From NCBI RefSeq assembly GCF_029813785.1, contig NZ_JARVKY010000024.1, forward strand, positions 80,463 through 144,462: 64,000 bases of DNA, given 5' to 3'. The stretch comes from Streptomyces sp. DH41. GTDB taxonomy: Bacteria; Actinomycetota; Actinomycetes; Streptomycetales; Streptomycetaceae. Under the pieces are notes generated by a model, which saw only the letters and a list, made by a program, of their open reading frames with translations, was not told the DNA's origin and did not search any database. Below are positions 34,087 to 43,567 of the stretch, piece after piece (position 1 is the first letter of the stretch; every line of letters starts with the position of its first letter). The translations under genes were made by a program, and so were the position numbers.

Positions 34087-35576
34087 CCGCGCCACCAGAG
34101 CAGGAAGCGCTGCCAGGCGCCGCGGGGACGGGGCTGCTCCGACCCCGGCGCCTGCTGGGGCTCCGCGGCCGTCACCGACACGGGCTCCGGCGGGTACGCC
34201 GGGAGCTGCGGCTCGGGCCGGTCCTCCGGCCGCGGGATGCCGACGTGCCAGCCGGTGCGCCGCTCGGGTGCCGGGGCGTGGCTCGGCTGCTGCCTGATGT
34301 CCTGCTGGGCCTTCGGCTCGAACCGGACCGGCAGTTCCACCAGGTGCCGCGACGCGATCGACGACCGCCATCGCAGTTCGTCCTCGTCGCAGTCGAGCTG
34401 GACGTCCGGCAGCCGCATCAGCAGCGCGTCGATCCCGGCGTCGGCGATGGCACGCCCGATGTCCTGGCCCGGACACTCGTGCGGGCCGCCGCCGAAGGCG
34501 AGGTGGGCGCGGTTGCCCTCCATGCTCGCGGCCAGGTCGGGGCGGATGCGCGGATCGACGTTGCCGGGCGCGATGCCGAGCAGCAGCCCGTCACCGGCGC
34601 GGATGCGCTGGCCGCCCAGTTCGGTCTCCTGCTTGGCGAAGTAGGCGAAGACGCTGCTGAACGGCGGCTCGTCCCACAGGGACTGCTCGACCGCCTCGGG
34701 CACCGTCATCTGACCGCCGCTGAGCTGGGCGCGGAAACCCGGGTCGGTGAGGACCACGCGCAGCACGTTGCTGATGAGGTTGACGGTCGCCTCGTAGGCC
34801 GCGATGAGGACCACCCGCAGGTGCTCCCTGACCTCGTCGTCGGTGAGTCCCGCCGGGTGCGTGACGAGGCGGCCGGCGATGTCGTCCTCGGGCCTGGCCC
34901 GGCGGGCGGTGGCGAGGCGGTCCAGGGCGGCCATGACGTAGGCGTGGCTGGCGTTCGCCGTCTCGGTGCCCTTGAGCATGTCGCGGGCGGCCTCCACCAT
35001 CCGGTCGTTGTACTCGTCCGGCATGCCGAGGAGATGGCACATCACGCCCATCGGCAGGTGTTCGGCGAACTGGCCGACGAGGTCGGCGCGGCCCGCCTCG
35101 CAGAACCGGTTGACGTGGCGCTGGGTGTACCGCTTGATGTGGCGGCGCAGTTCCCGGTAGTCGATGTCGGACATGGCGCTGGTGACCGCGCCGCGCAGCC
35201 GCTTGTGCTCGTCGCCCTCGGCGTGGGAGCAGATGGGCTGCCAGGCGATGTGCGGCATGAGCGGGTGGTCGGGCTTGACCATGCCCTCGTTGAGCGGGGT
35301 CCAGATGCGGCTGTCGCGGCAGAACTGGGCGGGCGTGCTGACCATGTGCAGGTTCTCGGCGTGCCCGAGGACCACCCACATCGGTACGTCGTCGTGGAGC
35401 AGCGCCGGCGCCACCGGTCCGTGCCGCTCGCGCAGCTTCTCGTACAGCTCGTCCAGGTCGTCCGCCTCGTGCAGCCGGTGCAGTCCGCCCGGTCCGACGC
35501 CGTGCGCGGGGCAGCCGGGCGGTGGTTCGAGCAGGGGGTCGCCCGTTCCGGTCAGGGAGTGGCGTTCAGGCGTCAC
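34080..35576 (-). CDS. cvnE9: Cytochrome P450, CYP157-like, of the conservon
   Basis: The GTG at 35576 (GGAG seven bases upstream) gives 498 residues. The heme-thiolate loop is HLAFGGGPHECPGQDIG and the I-helix is VLIAAYEAT. The K-helix reads VEQSLWDEPP, so the universal EXXR is EQSLW with Trp for Arg; loss of this arginine is the known mark of the CYP157 family. A proline-rich C-terminal extension (~85 residues, ending RFLLWWRGY) may bind the membrane. It is the fifth member of the cvnA-D cluster, 87 bp after cvnD. In S. coelicolor the cvn9/rar cluster controls aerial mycelium formation (recalled). The substrate is unknown. Confidence 0.93.
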   Translation of the reverse strand: MTPERHSLTGTGDPLLEPPPGCPAHGVGPGGLHRLHEADDLDELYEKLRERHGPVAPALLHDDVPMWVVLGHAENLHMVSTPAQFCRDSRIWTPLNEGMVKPDHPLMPHIAWQPICSHAEGDEHKRLRGAVTSAMSDIDYRELRRHIKRYTQRHVNRFCEAGRADLVGQFAEHLPMGVMCHLLGMPDEYNDRMVEAARDMLKGTETANASHAYVMAALDRLATARRARPEDDIAGRLVTHPAGLTDDEVREHLRVVLIAAYEATVNLISNVLRVVLTDPGFRAQLSGGQMTVPEAVEQSLWDEPPFSSVFAYFAKQETELGGQRIRAGDGLLLGIAPGNVDPRIRPDLAASMEGNRAHLAFGGGPHECPGQDIGRAIADAGIDALLMRLPDVQLDCDEDELRWRSSIASRHLVELPVRFEPKAQQDIRQQPSHAPAPERRTGWHVGIPRPEDRPEPQLPAYPPEPVSVTAAEPQQAPGSEQPRPRGAWQRFLLWWRGY

Positions 35577-35663
35577 AGTGTCGCTCCGCAACAGAAGTGT
35601 GGGTCAAGCGTGTGGGTTCGAGGGGCCGGGCGGCCGTGCCGGGTCGGGGACGGCCGCGCCGGG

Positions 35664-36284
35664 TCAGGTGAGCGCGCCCTTCATGGCGATGGAGTGCAGG
35701 AAGCGCGTCAGAGTCAGCAGGACGTCCCGGCTGGAGGCGCGGCGCCGCACGTCGCAGTCGAGGATGGGGATCTCCTCGGCCAGGTCGAGCGCGGCCCGCA
35801 GCTCCGCGACGGGGTAACGGGGCGCGTCGGGGAAGGTGTTGACGGCGACCACGAAGGGCACACCACGCTCCTCCAGGCGCCCCATGACGTCGAAGCTGAC
35901 GTCGAGGCGGCGGGTGTCGACGAGTACCACCGCGCCGAGCGCGCCCTCGAACAGGCCGTTCCACAGGAACCAGAAGCGCTCCTGTCCGGGGGTGCCGAAG
36001 AGGTACAGCACCAGTTGGTCGGTGATGCTGATGCGGCCGAAGTCCATGGCCACCGTGGTGGCCGTCTTGGAGGCGGAACCGTAGTTGTCGTCGACGCCGA
36101 TGCCGGCCTGGGTCATCGTCTCCTCGGTGGTCAGCGGTCTGATCTCGCTGACCGAGCCGACCATGGTGGTCTTGCCGACCCCGAAACCGCCCACGATGAC
36201 GATCTTCACGGCGGCCTCGGCCGTGTGCGGCAGCCGGTCCTCCGTCCGCGGGCCCGGAATCGTGTCAGAGTTTTTGAAGTCCAT
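35664..36284 (-). CDS. cvnD9: Conservon small GTPase
   Basis: The 206-residue Ras-like/MglA-related GTPase has P-loop 32-GGFGVGKTT-40, switch region PLTTEETMTQAGIGVD, G3 FGTPGQERFWFLWNG and VNTFPD in the G4 position (NKxD is replaced). It starts inside cvnC (20-bp overlap). In conservons the GTPase signals, with CvnA-C, in a membrane complex compared to eukaryotic G-protein systems. Confidence 0.95.
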   Translation of the reverse strand: MDFKNSDTIPGPRTEDRLPHTAEAAVKIVIVGGFGVGKTTMVGSVSEIRPLTTEETMTQAGIGVDDNYGSASKTATTVAMDFGRISITDQLVLYLFGTPGQERFWFLWNGLFEGALGAVVLVDTRRLDVSFDVMGRLEERGVPFVVAVNTFPDAPRYPVAELRAALDLAEEIPILDCDVRRRASSRDVLLTLTRFLHSIAMKGALT

Positions 36285-36678
36285 GCATCACCGCTTCGAG
36301 GAGGTTTCGGTCGGCGACCTTCTGGCGGACGATCGGGGCGCGGGCCTGCACCAGTTCCGTCGCCAGCAGGTCGGTGAGCAGCACGGTCACCACACTGAAC
36401 GGCAGGCCCAGATAGGCCGACAGCTCGGCCGCGGACAGGGGCGCGACGCACAGCCGCAGCAGGGCCGCCTGTTCCGGTGTGGCGGACACCGGCGGCTCGG
36501 CGCGGGCCACGATCAGGGTGACCAGGTCGATGTCGGCGCGCTCGCCGCTCCCCTCCCCGCCGATGACGAACAGCCGCTCGGGGTTGGGGGTCCCGTCGTC
36601 CTTGGACGGTGCGGCAGAGGTCGACGCGGCGGACGGCTCCTGTCCGGGAGATCGCCTCTGGCGCTGGGGAGGAGTCAT
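36265..36678 (-). CDS. cvnC9: Conservon DUF742 protein
   Basis: The 137-residue DUF742 protein has a disordered N-tail (RRSPGQEPSAASTSAAPSKD) and a winged-helix-like domain (TPEQAALLRLCVAPLSAAE, LGLPFSVVTVLLTDLLATEL). It is a partner of CvnB and CvnD. ATG overlaps the cvnB stop (ATGA), showing translational coupling. Confidence 0.95.
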   Translation of the reverse strand: MTPPQRQRRSPGQEPSAASTSAAPSKDDGTPNPERLFVIGGEGSGERADIDLVTLIVARAEPPVSATPEQAALLRLCVAPLSAAELSAYLGLPFSVVTVLLTDLLATELVQARAPIVRQKVADRNLLEAVMHGLQKL

Positions 36679-37082
36679 ACGGTCTGCCCGTTGCGCCTGG
36701 CCGGACTGGTGAGGTGGGGGCCGATCCGGGCGACCAGGTCGGCCATGCTGAGGCCCATCCGGCCGGGCTCGCAGCGGACGTCGGAGAGCACGGCGAGGTA
36801 GGCGTTGGGGCCGGCGGCCATCAGGTAGAAGTAGCCGCCGTTCATCTCGATGAGGACCATCTTCATCGCACCGTCGCTGGTCGGGATCTCCTGGCTGACG
36901 GCGCTCGCCAGGCTCTGCAGTCCCGCGCAGGCCGCGGCGACCCGGTCGGCGGCGTCGGGGTCTCCGGAGTAGCGGGCGATGCGCAGGCCGTCGGCGGAGA
37001 GCACCACGATCATCTCGATGCCCGGGACACCGTCGTAGAGGTCCTGGAGCATCCAGTCGAACTTGCCTTGCTGCTCGATCAC
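36675..37082 (-). CDS. cvnB9: Conservon roadblock/LC7 protein
   Basis: The 135-residue roadblock/LC7 protein starts at a GTG overlapping the cvnA stop by 4 bp. It has FDWMLQDLYDGVPGIEMIVV, LSADGLRIARYSGDPDAADR and GGYFYLMAAGPNAYLAVLSD. Roadblock proteins act as GTPase-associated scaffolds, here between CvnA and CvnD. It is short and fully typical. Confidence 0.95.
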   Translation of the reverse strand: MIEQQGKFDWMLQDLYDGVPGIEMIVVLSADGLRIARYSGDPDAADRVAAACAGLQSLASAVSQEIPTSDGAMKMVLIEMNGGYFYLMAAGPNAYLAVLSDVRCEPGRMGLSMADLVARIGPHLTSPARRNGQTV

Positions 37083-38701
37083 TTGAGGTCCCCCTCGTCG
37101 TCTGCCGGGGCGTGGGCCGGCTCGTTGCCGCTGGACTGCTGGTGGGCCTGGTCGCTGCCCGAGTGCTGTTTGAGGCCCTCCCAGAAGGCGCCGATGAAGT
37201 GCCCCGGCGGGAGCCCTTCGTCCTTCTTCGGCTCGGGTTCCGGGTCCGCGGCCACCGGGAAGCCGTTGCGGGCGCGTTCGGCGGCCAGGCGGGCCTCGCG
37301 CTCGGCGTCCTCCCGCTCCCACACCGCCTGTTCGGCCAGGCGCTGGCTGAGCGGCATCTTGACCCGGCTGCGGCGCTGCGGGAGTCCGCCCGCCGTCCAC
37401 TCGGTCACTTCGGGAACGTCGTCCTCCAGCAGGACCGAGTCCGGGATACGGGGGCTGGTGGGGCGGCGCTTCTTGGGTGTGCGCTCGGGTCCGGGGAGGG
37501 CGTCCGGGCCCGGGTGGGGGATCGACGTCGCGCCGATACCGTGGGCGAGTCCGACTCCGGGCTCGGTGGTCATCATCTTGCTGGGGACGATGAGGATGGC
37601 CCGGACGCCGCCGTACGCGGAGGCCCGCAGCGACACGTCCATGCCGAACTGCGTGCACAGCCTGCCCACCACGGACAGGCCGAGGCGCGGGTGGTGCGCG
37701 AGGTCCTGGACGTCGGTGCCGCGCTTGGCGTGCTCCAGCAGCCCTTCGATGCGGGCGCGGGACTCCTCGCTGAGGCTGACGCCGGCGTCCTCGATCTCGA
37801 TGCAGACGCCGCTCTGCACCTCGGTCGCGGTGACGTGCACCTTCGCCCCCGGGGGCGAGTAGCGGGTGGCGTTGTCGAGGAGCTCCGCCGCGGCGTGGAT
37901 GACCGGCTCGACCGCGGTGCCCTTGATGTTGACCTTGGCGATGGAGGCCAGGTTGATCCGGCGGTACTGCAGGATCCGGGACATGGCGCCGCGCAGCACG
38001 CTGTAGAGGGCCACCGGCTTGGGCCACTGGCGTCCGGGCCGGCCGCCGCCGATGACGGAGACCGAGTCGGCGAGGCGGCCGATCAGGGCGGTGCCGTGGT
38101 CGATGCGCAGGAGGTCGTCGAAGACCTCCGGGTTGCGCCCGTGGTCCTCCTCCATCTCGCGGAGTTCCTTGTTCTGCTGGTGGACGATCGCCTGGACGCG
38201 GCGGGCGATGTCGACGAAGGAACGCTCGGCGGATTCGCGCATGGAGTCCTGGTGATCGACGATGTCGCAGATCATCCGGATCATTTTGCGCTGCGGCTCA
38301 CCGAGTTCCACGTAGGACGGGTCCACCTCGCCGAGGCGGCGCATCACCTCTTCGGGCGTGCTCCCGTTTCGCATGAAGTCCAGGATGTCGGGCAGGACTT
38401 CGCCGCCGAGACGGACCATCTCCTCGTGGTGGCTCGCGGCCCGGCGTTCCAGATACGCGCTGTGACGGGCGTGCTCGGCACGCATGACCCGTAGCGCACG
38501 GCCACGGCGTGCCGTTTCGGCCGCCGCGGCGATCACCAGCAGTGTGGCGAGGGCACCGCACAGGCCGACGGCGAGCCGGGCCGGTTCCGCCACCACGGCG
38601 ACGGCGGCTCCGGTGGCCGCGGCCATCAGTATGGCCGGCAGCAACAGGGTTCGCGCGAAGGGAAGTTCACGGCGACCTGGAGGGGAATCAACACTCACCA
38701 T
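37079..38701 (-). CDS. cvnA9: Conservon sensor-kinase-like protein
   Basis: The ATG at 38701 (GAGG five bases upstream) gives 540 residues. Two N-terminal transmembrane helices (~16-35 and ~45-65) are followed by a cytoplasmic helical region and an HATPase_c domain with AELLDNATRYSPPGAKV and GLSVVGRLC. The kinase lacks an evident phosphoacceptor His box of HisKA type. A long acidic/basic disordered C-tail of ~130 residues follows. It is the membrane sensor of the cvn9-type complex and the first gene of cvnABCD-E, with translational overlaps throughout. Confidence 0.94.
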   Translation of the reverse strand: MVSVDSPPGRRELPFARTLLLPAILMAAATGAAVAVVAEPARLAVGLCGALATLLVIAAAAETARRGRALRVMRAEHARHSAYLERRAASHHEEMVRLGGEVLPDILDFMRNGSTPEEVMRRLGEVDPSYVELGEPQRKMIRMICDIVDHQDSMRESAERSFVDIARRVQAIVHQQNKELREMEEDHGRNPEVFDDLLRIDHGTALIGRLADSVSVIGGGRPGRQWPKPVALYSVLRGAMSRILQYRRINLASIAKVNIKGTAVEPVIHAAAELLDNATRYSPPGAKVHVTATEVQSGVCIEIEDAGVSLSEESRARIEGLLEHAKRGTDVQDLAHHPRLGLSVVGRLCTQFGMDVSLRASAYGGVRAILIVPSKMMTTEPGVGLAHGIGATSIPHPGPDALPGPERTPKKRRPTSPRIPDSVLLEDDVPEVTEWTAGGLPQRRSRVKMPLSQRLAEQAVWEREDAEREARLAAERARNGFPVAADPEPEPKKDEGLPPGHFIGAFWEGLKQHSGSDQAHQQSSGNEPAHAPADDEGDLK

Positions 38702-39023
38702 GTAGGCCTCTGAAAAACGAATCGGCTGGGATGGGGAAGCTTGCAGCGGGGTATCTCTGGGAGTTGTCGGGATCTTCGGCGCATTGGGAACAAGCGCGCG
38801 ATTACACCTCAACTCGGTGCGCTGCGGGCGAGCTTAGTCCGAGGGGATCATCGCCGTGTCATATTCAGCAAGCACCTGAAACGGACACCGGGACTGGAGT
38901 AATCTCGGATCCATTTGCACGCTCGGGAATCATTCGAACACTCGCCGTAATGCCATGCGGGTGTACGAATATCACTCACCGTGATGAGTGAAAGAGGCCC
39001 CGGAGGGTCTGTGGAACGCGCGG
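38702..39023. other. AT-richer intergenic region upstream of the conservon
   Basis: About 320 bp with clearly lower GC than the surroundings (for example 38860-38990) separate cvnA from the helicase terminator. No ORF here has coding bias. It presumably holds the conservon promoter, but I could not choose among several AT-rich hexamers. Confidence 0.5.
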
Positions 39024-39050
39024 AGGCCCGGCGGGCATGCCGCCGGGCCT
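39024..39050. terminator. Terminator downstream of the helicase gene
   Basis: An 11-bp perfect stem, aggcccggcgg / ccgccgggcct, with a 5-nt loop lies 18 bp beyond the helicase stop. Confidence 0.75.
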
Positions 39051-39067
39051 TTGGGAGTATGCGGTGG

Positions 39068-41875
39068 CTAGCCCACCGACGAGTAGGCGACGACCCCGCG
39101 CAGCAGTTCGTCCACCGCCTTGCGCGCGTTCTTCGGGACCGTCGAGCCCGCGGCGGGCGCGGCGGCCGAGATCTGGCCGAGGACGTCGATGACCTGCTTG
39201 CACCAGCGGACGAAGTCACCGGCGGGCAGCTCCACCTCGCGCAGCACCTCGTCGAGGCCCTTGCCGGACGCCCACATGTACGCGGCCCAGGCGAAGCCGA
39301 GGTCGGGTTCGCGCTGGCCGACGCCCTCCGTCTGGCTGATCCGGAAGTCCTCCTCCAGGGCGTCGAGCCGGCCCCAGATGCGGACCGTCTCGCCGAGCGC
39401 GGCCTTGGCCTTGCCGGAGGGCAGCTTCGGTGCCATCGCGTCGTCGGCCGCCCGGGACTCGTAGACCAGCGCGGACACGCAGGCGGCGAGCTCGGCCGGG
39501 GAGAGCCCCTCCCAGACGCCCTCGCGCAGGCACTCGCTGGCGAGCAGGTCCAGCTCGCCGTAGAGCCGGGCGAGACGCTTGCCGTGCTCGGTGACCTCGT
39601 CGCCGCGCAGGTAGTCCATCTCCGTCAGCAGCGCGACGATCCGGTCGAAGGTACGGGCGATGGTGTTCGTACGGCCCTCGATCCGGCGCTCCAGTTGCGA
39701 GGTGTCGCGCAGCAGCCGGTGGTAGCGCTCGGCCCAGCGGGCGTGGTCCTCGCGGTCGTCGCAGCCGTGGCAGGGGTGGGCGCGGATGTCCTTGCGCAGC
39801 CGCGCGATCTCCCGGTCGTCGGCGGCCTGGGAGCGCTTCTTACGGGCCCGCTCCGGCGGGATGTGCCCGGCCTTGGTGCGCAGCGCGGAGGCGAGGTCGC
39901 GTCGGGACTGGGGCGAGCGCGGGTTGAAGGACTTCGGGATCCTCATCCGCTCCAGCGCCTCGACCGGCACCGGGAAGTCCATCGACGCCAGCCGCTTGAC
40001 CTGCCGCTCGGCGGTCAGCACCAGCGGGCGGGGCCCGTCGTGGTGCTCGAAGCCGCGGTGGCCGTTGGACCGCCCGGCGGGCAGGCCCGGGTCCAGCACC
40101 AGGGCGAGGCCCGCGTACTTGCCCGTCGGCACGTGGATGACGTCGCCGGGCTTCAGCTTCTCCAGCGCCACGGCGGCCTCGGCACGCCGCTGGTTGGCGC
40201 CCTGGCGGGCCAGCTCGGTCTCGCGGTCCTTCAGCTCGCGGCGCAGTCGCGCGTACTCCTCGAAGTCGCCGAGGTGGCAGGTCATGGAGGCCTTGTAGCC
40301 CTCCAGTCCCTCCTCGTTGCGCTGCACCTGCCGGGAGATCCCGACGACCGACTTGTCCGCCTGGAACTGCGCGAAGGAGGTCTCCAGCAGCTCTCGCGAA
40401 CGGTGCCGGCCGAACTGCTCGACCAGGTTGACCGCCATGTTGTACGACGGCTTGAAGCTGGAGCGCAGCGGGTACGTGCGCGTGCCGGCCAGCCCCGCGA
40501 GGTGCTCGGGGTTCATGGCGCGCTGCCACAGCACGACGGCGTGGCCCTCGACGTCGATGCCGCGCCGGCCGGCCCGGCCGGTGAGCTGCGTGTACTCGCC
40601 GGGAGTGATGTCGGCGTGCTGCTCGCCGTTCCACTTGACGAGCTTCTCCAGGACCACCGAGCGGGCGGGCATGTTGATGCCGAGGGCGAGGGTCTCGGTC
40701 GCGAAGACGGCCTTGACCAGTCCGCGGACGAAGAGCTCCTCGACGACCTCCTTGAACGTCGGCAGCATGCCCGCGTGGTGGGCGGCGATGCCTCGCTCCA
40801 GGCCCTCCAGCCACTCGTAGTACCCCAGGACGTGCAGGTCCTCGGTGGGAATGGAGGCCGTGCGCTCCTCCACGAGGGCGCGTACCCGGTCCCGCGCGTC
40901 CTCGTCGTTGAGCCGCAGCCCGGCGTGCAGGCACTGCTGGACGGCGGCCTCGCAGGCGGCGCGGCTGAAGATGAAGGTGATCGCGGGCAGCAGCCCCTCG
41001 GCGTCGAGCCGCTCGATGACCTCGGGCCGGCCCGGCGTCCACATGCGGGAGCGCTGTCTGCGCTCCCGCTCCCGGTCGGCCTCCTTCATGGCCCGGCCGC
41101 GCCTGCGGTCCTGGTAGGAGGGGCGGCTCGCCTCCATGCGCGCCATGCGCGTGAGGTCGGGGTTGACGGCCCTCTTACGGCCCTCGCCCTCCTCGAACAG
41201 GTCGTACATCCGGCGCCCGGCCAGCACGTGCTGGAACAGCGGCACCGGCCGGTGCTCGGAGACGATCACCTCGGTGTGGCCGCGGACGGTGTCGAGCCAG
41301 TCGCCGAACTCCTCCGCGTTCGACACGGTCGCCGACAGTGACACCAGGGTCACGGATTCGGGGAGGTGGATGATCACTTCCTCCCAGACGGCGCCGCGGA
41401 AGCGGTCGGAGAGGTAGTGCACCTCGTCCATGACCACGTACCCGAGGCCGAGGAGGGTCTGGGAACCGGCGTACAGCATGTTCCGCAGGACCTCGGTGGT
41501 CATCACGACCACCGGGGCGTCGGAGTTCACGCTGTTGTCCCCGGTGAGCAGGCCCACCTTGTCCGCCCCGTAGCGACGGCACAGGTCGGCGTACTTCTGG
41601 TTCGACAGCGCCTTGATGGGCGTCGTGTAGAAGCACTTCTTGCCCTGCTGGAGGGCGAGGTGGACGGCGAACTCGCCGACGATCGTCTTGCCGGAACCGG
41701 TGGGCGCGGCCACCAGCACACCCTTGCCCGCCTCGAGCGCCTGGCAGGCCTCGATCTGGAAGGGGTCGAGGCCGAAGTCGTACATCTCGCGGAAGGAGGC
41801 GAGCGCGGTGGCCTGCTCGACAGCGCGCTGACGGGCTGCCGCGTACCGCTCGGCCGGTGAGAGATCCTCTGTCAT
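39068..41875 (-). CDS. helY: Ski2/Mtr4-like DExH-box RNA helicase
   Basis: The ATG at 41875 gives 935 residues. Walker A is A57-PTGSGKT64 and motif II is VVMDEVHYLSD. Ski2-like motifs include VSLSATVSNAEEFGDWL (III), TEVLRNMLY (Ib), ATETLALGINMPA and TGRAGRRGID (VI). The C-terminal DSHCT-type domain covers the last ~180 residues. These helicases unwind structured RNA, and actinobacterial members are called HelY. It sits 125 bp upstream of the convergent-free tatC end, on the same strand as tatAC. Confidence 0.94.
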   Translation of the reverse strand: MTEDLSPAERYAAARQRAVEQATALASFREMYDFGLDPFQIEACQALEAGKGVLVAAPTGSGKTIVGEFAVHLALQQGKKCFYTTPIKALSNQKYADLCRRYGADKVGLLTGDNSVNSDAPVVVMTTEVLRNMLYAGSQTLLGLGYVVMDEVHYLSDRFRGAVWEEVIIHLPESVTLVSLSATVSNAEEFGDWLDTVRGHTEVIVSEHRPVPLFQHVLAGRRMYDLFEEGEGRKRAVNPDLTRMARMEASRPSYQDRRRGRAMKEADRERERRQRSRMWTPGRPEVIERLDAEGLLPAITFIFSRAACEAAVQQCLHAGLRLNDEDARDRVRALVEERTASIPTEDLHVLGYYEWLEGLERGIAAHHAGMLPTFKEVVEELFVRGLVKAVFATETLALGINMPARSVVLEKLVKWNGEQHADITPGEYTQLTGRAGRRGIDVEGHAVVLWQRAMNPEHLAGLAGTRTYPLRSSFKPSYNMAVNLVEQFGRHRSRELLETSFAQFQADKSVVGISRQVQRNEEGLEGYKASMTCHLGDFEEYARLRRELKDRETELARQGANQRRAEAAVALEKLKPGDVIHVPTGKYAGLALVLDPGLPAGRSNGHRGFEHHDGPRPLVLTAERQVKRLASMDFPVPVEALERMRIPKSFNPRSPQSRRDLASALRTKAGHIPPERARKKRSQAADDREIARLRKDIRAHPCHGCDDREDHARWAERYHRLLRDTSQLERRIEGRTNTIARTFDRIVALLTEMDYLRGDEVTEHGKRLARLYGELDLLASECLREGVWEGLSPAELAACVSALVYESRAADDAMAPKLPSGKAKAALGETVRIWGRLDALEEDFRISQTEGVGQREPDLGFAWAAYMWASGKGLDEVLREVELPAGDFVRWCKQVIDVLGQISAAAPAAGSTVPKNARKAVDELLRGVVAYSSVG

Positions 41876-41999
41876 CGTGCTTTCGAGCGTACCGGGCCGC
41901 ACTGACAACAGGACGATCATTATCGGGATCGGTCCCGGGACGGAGAGCGTGAGGCGTTCCGTGGGGCGGCGACGCGCGCCGTCACCGCCCCGGTGTGCC

Positions 42000-42950
42000 T
42001 CAGGTCACGTCGTCGTAGCCGTTGACCCGGTCCCTCGTGGTCTGCTCGGGCAGGGCACGGGCGGTCGTCACGGGTTCGACCTCGTCGATGCTTTCGGGCG
42101 TGAGGTCCAGCTCGGACGCCTCATCGTCGTCGGGCTCCAGATCCTCGCGGCGGGCCCTGCGGCGGTCGTTCAGCAGGGAGACGGTGACCGCGGCGAAGTA
42201 CAGGACCCAGATCGGTCCGGCCAGCATGACCATCGTCAGGGGGTCGGTGCTCGGCGTGGCGATGGCCGCGAACAGCGTGATGCCCATGATCATGGCGCGC
42301 CACCAGCCGAGCATCCGCTTGCCGGTCAGCACTCCGGTGAAGTTGAGCATGACCAGCAGCAGGGGCAGCTCGAAGGAGAGACCGAAGACGATCACCATGC
42401 GGGTGACGAGGTCGAGCAGCTCGTCCAGCGGCAGCAGGTTGTCGACGTTGCTCGGCGTGAACTCGATCAGCACCTTCGCCGAGGTGGGCAGCACCGCGTA
42501 GGCGAAGTAGGCACCGACGAGGAACAGCGGCGCGCCGGTGGCGACGAACGCGTAGGCGTACTTCTTCTCACTCTTGTGCAGGCCCGGGGCGACGAACGCC
42601 CACAGCTGGTACAGCCAGACCGGGGAGGCCAGCACGATGCCCGCCGTCAGGGACACCTTCAGAGCCAGGGTGAAGGGGCCGAGCAGACCGTTGAGGGTGA
42701 TCTGCGCGCACGGTTCCGAGCCGGTCTCCGACTGAGCCAGCTCCGCGAACGACTTCTCACAGCCGATCGACTCGAGGATCGGCTCGGTGAGGACGTTGAT
42801 GATCTCCTCGTAGAAGAAGGCGGCGACGACGGTGACGGCGACGATGGCCAGCAGCGCCTTCGCGAGCCGGTTGCGGAGCTCACGAAGGTGCTCCGCGAGG
42901 GGCATCCGCCCCTCGGGATCCTTCTCCTTGTTGCGGGCAGGCTTAAGCAA
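42000..42950 (-). CDS. tatC: Twin-arginine translocase subunit TatC
   Basis: The 316-residue protein starts at TTG (42950; GGGA seven bases upstream; an overlapping ATG is out of frame). Six transmembrane helices are seen, with the conserved MPLAEHLRELRNRLAK (N-terminal signal-binding segment), AFVAPGLHKSEKKYA, FGLSFELPLLL and AIATPSTDPL. The acidic C-tail is typical of actinobacteria. With TatA (and TatB elsewhere) it exports folded proteins. It follows tatA after 47 bp. Confidence 0.97.
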   Translation of the reverse strand: MLKPARNKEKDPEGRMPLAEHLRELRNRLAKALLAIVAVTVVAAFFYEEIINVLTEPILESIGCEKSFAELAQSETGSEPCAQITLNGLLGPFTLALKVSLTAGIVLASPVWLYQLWAFVAPGLHKSEKKYAYAFVATGAPLFLVGAYFAYAVLPTSAKVLIEFTPSNVDNLLPLDELLDLVTRMVIVFGLSFELPLLLVMLNFTGVLTGKRMLGWWRAMIMGITLFAAIATPSTDPLTMVMLAGPIWVLYFAAVTVSLLNDRRRARREDLEPDDDEASELDLTPESIDEVEPVTTARALPEQTTRDRVNGYDDVT

Positions 42951-42997
42951 CCCACGTTCCCATCTCGTGCGGCGGGCCGGAGGTCACCGGCCCTGCG

Positions 42998-43288
42998 TCA
43001 GCGCTTGGTCGTGTCCGTCGGCTCGGAGACCGGCCGGGAGCTGGTCACATCGCCGGGGGCGGCCTTGATGGTGCGCTGCGCCGCGGCCTGCTCGGGGGTG
43101 TTGGGCGGGTCGGCGGGAGCGGCGTCGTCCGACTTGCTCTCGCTCTTCATCGCCTTGGCCTCGCTCTTGAGGATGCGCGCCGACTTGCCGAGCGACCGCG
43201 CCATGTCCGGAAGCTTCTTCGCGCCGAACAGCAGGATGATGACGACGAGGATGAGAATGATCTCGGGGGCTCCGAGCCTTCCGAACAT
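42998..43288 (-). CDS. tatA: Sec-independent translocase protein TatA
   Basis: The 96-residue protein has one N-terminal helix (APEIILILVVIILLFGAKKL), the FGAKKLPDMARSLGKS amphipathic helix and a disordered tail. TatA forms the Tat pore with TatC. A candidate promoter lies ~90 bp upstream. Confidence 0.97.
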   Translation of the reverse strand: MFGRLGAPEIILILVVIILLFGAKKLPDMARSLGKSARILKSEAKAMKSESKSDDAAPADPPNTPEQAAAQRTIKAAPGDVTSSRPVSEPTDTTKR

Positions 43289-43374
43289 AAGTCTTTACCT
43301 TCTCACCGAGGCGGCTGGGTGGGGGTGCTGTCCGACCGGCCGGACATGCGTCCGATCGATCGTCTTGTGCAGCG

Positions 43375-43405
43375 ATCGTAACGCTCAGGGGTAAACGTGA
43401 GGCAA
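43375..43405 (-). promoter_or_regulatory. Candidate tatA promoter
   Basis: On the minus strand TTGCCT (43400-43405), 19 bp, then TACGAT (43375-43380) resembles a sigma-70-type promoter. It would give an ~80-nt leader. The spacer is a little long. Confidence 0.35.
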
Positions 43406-43567
43406 TCCCTGTGCGTACTCCCGTCCGCGACCGGGCCTCGTTTTTCCGGGTCGCGACCAGCAGCGTACCGTCAGGGGCCCGTGGGGTGACAGGGCGAAGT
43501 GCCCCAAAACGCGACTCACACGCGTCCATGGGGTCACGCACGTGGGTCCGCGGCGGTGTTCAGGCCT

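Noticed and set aside
33357..36377. 1006-residue plus-strand frame
   Set aside because: It is antisense to the P450 and conservon genes and runs through rluA in another frame.
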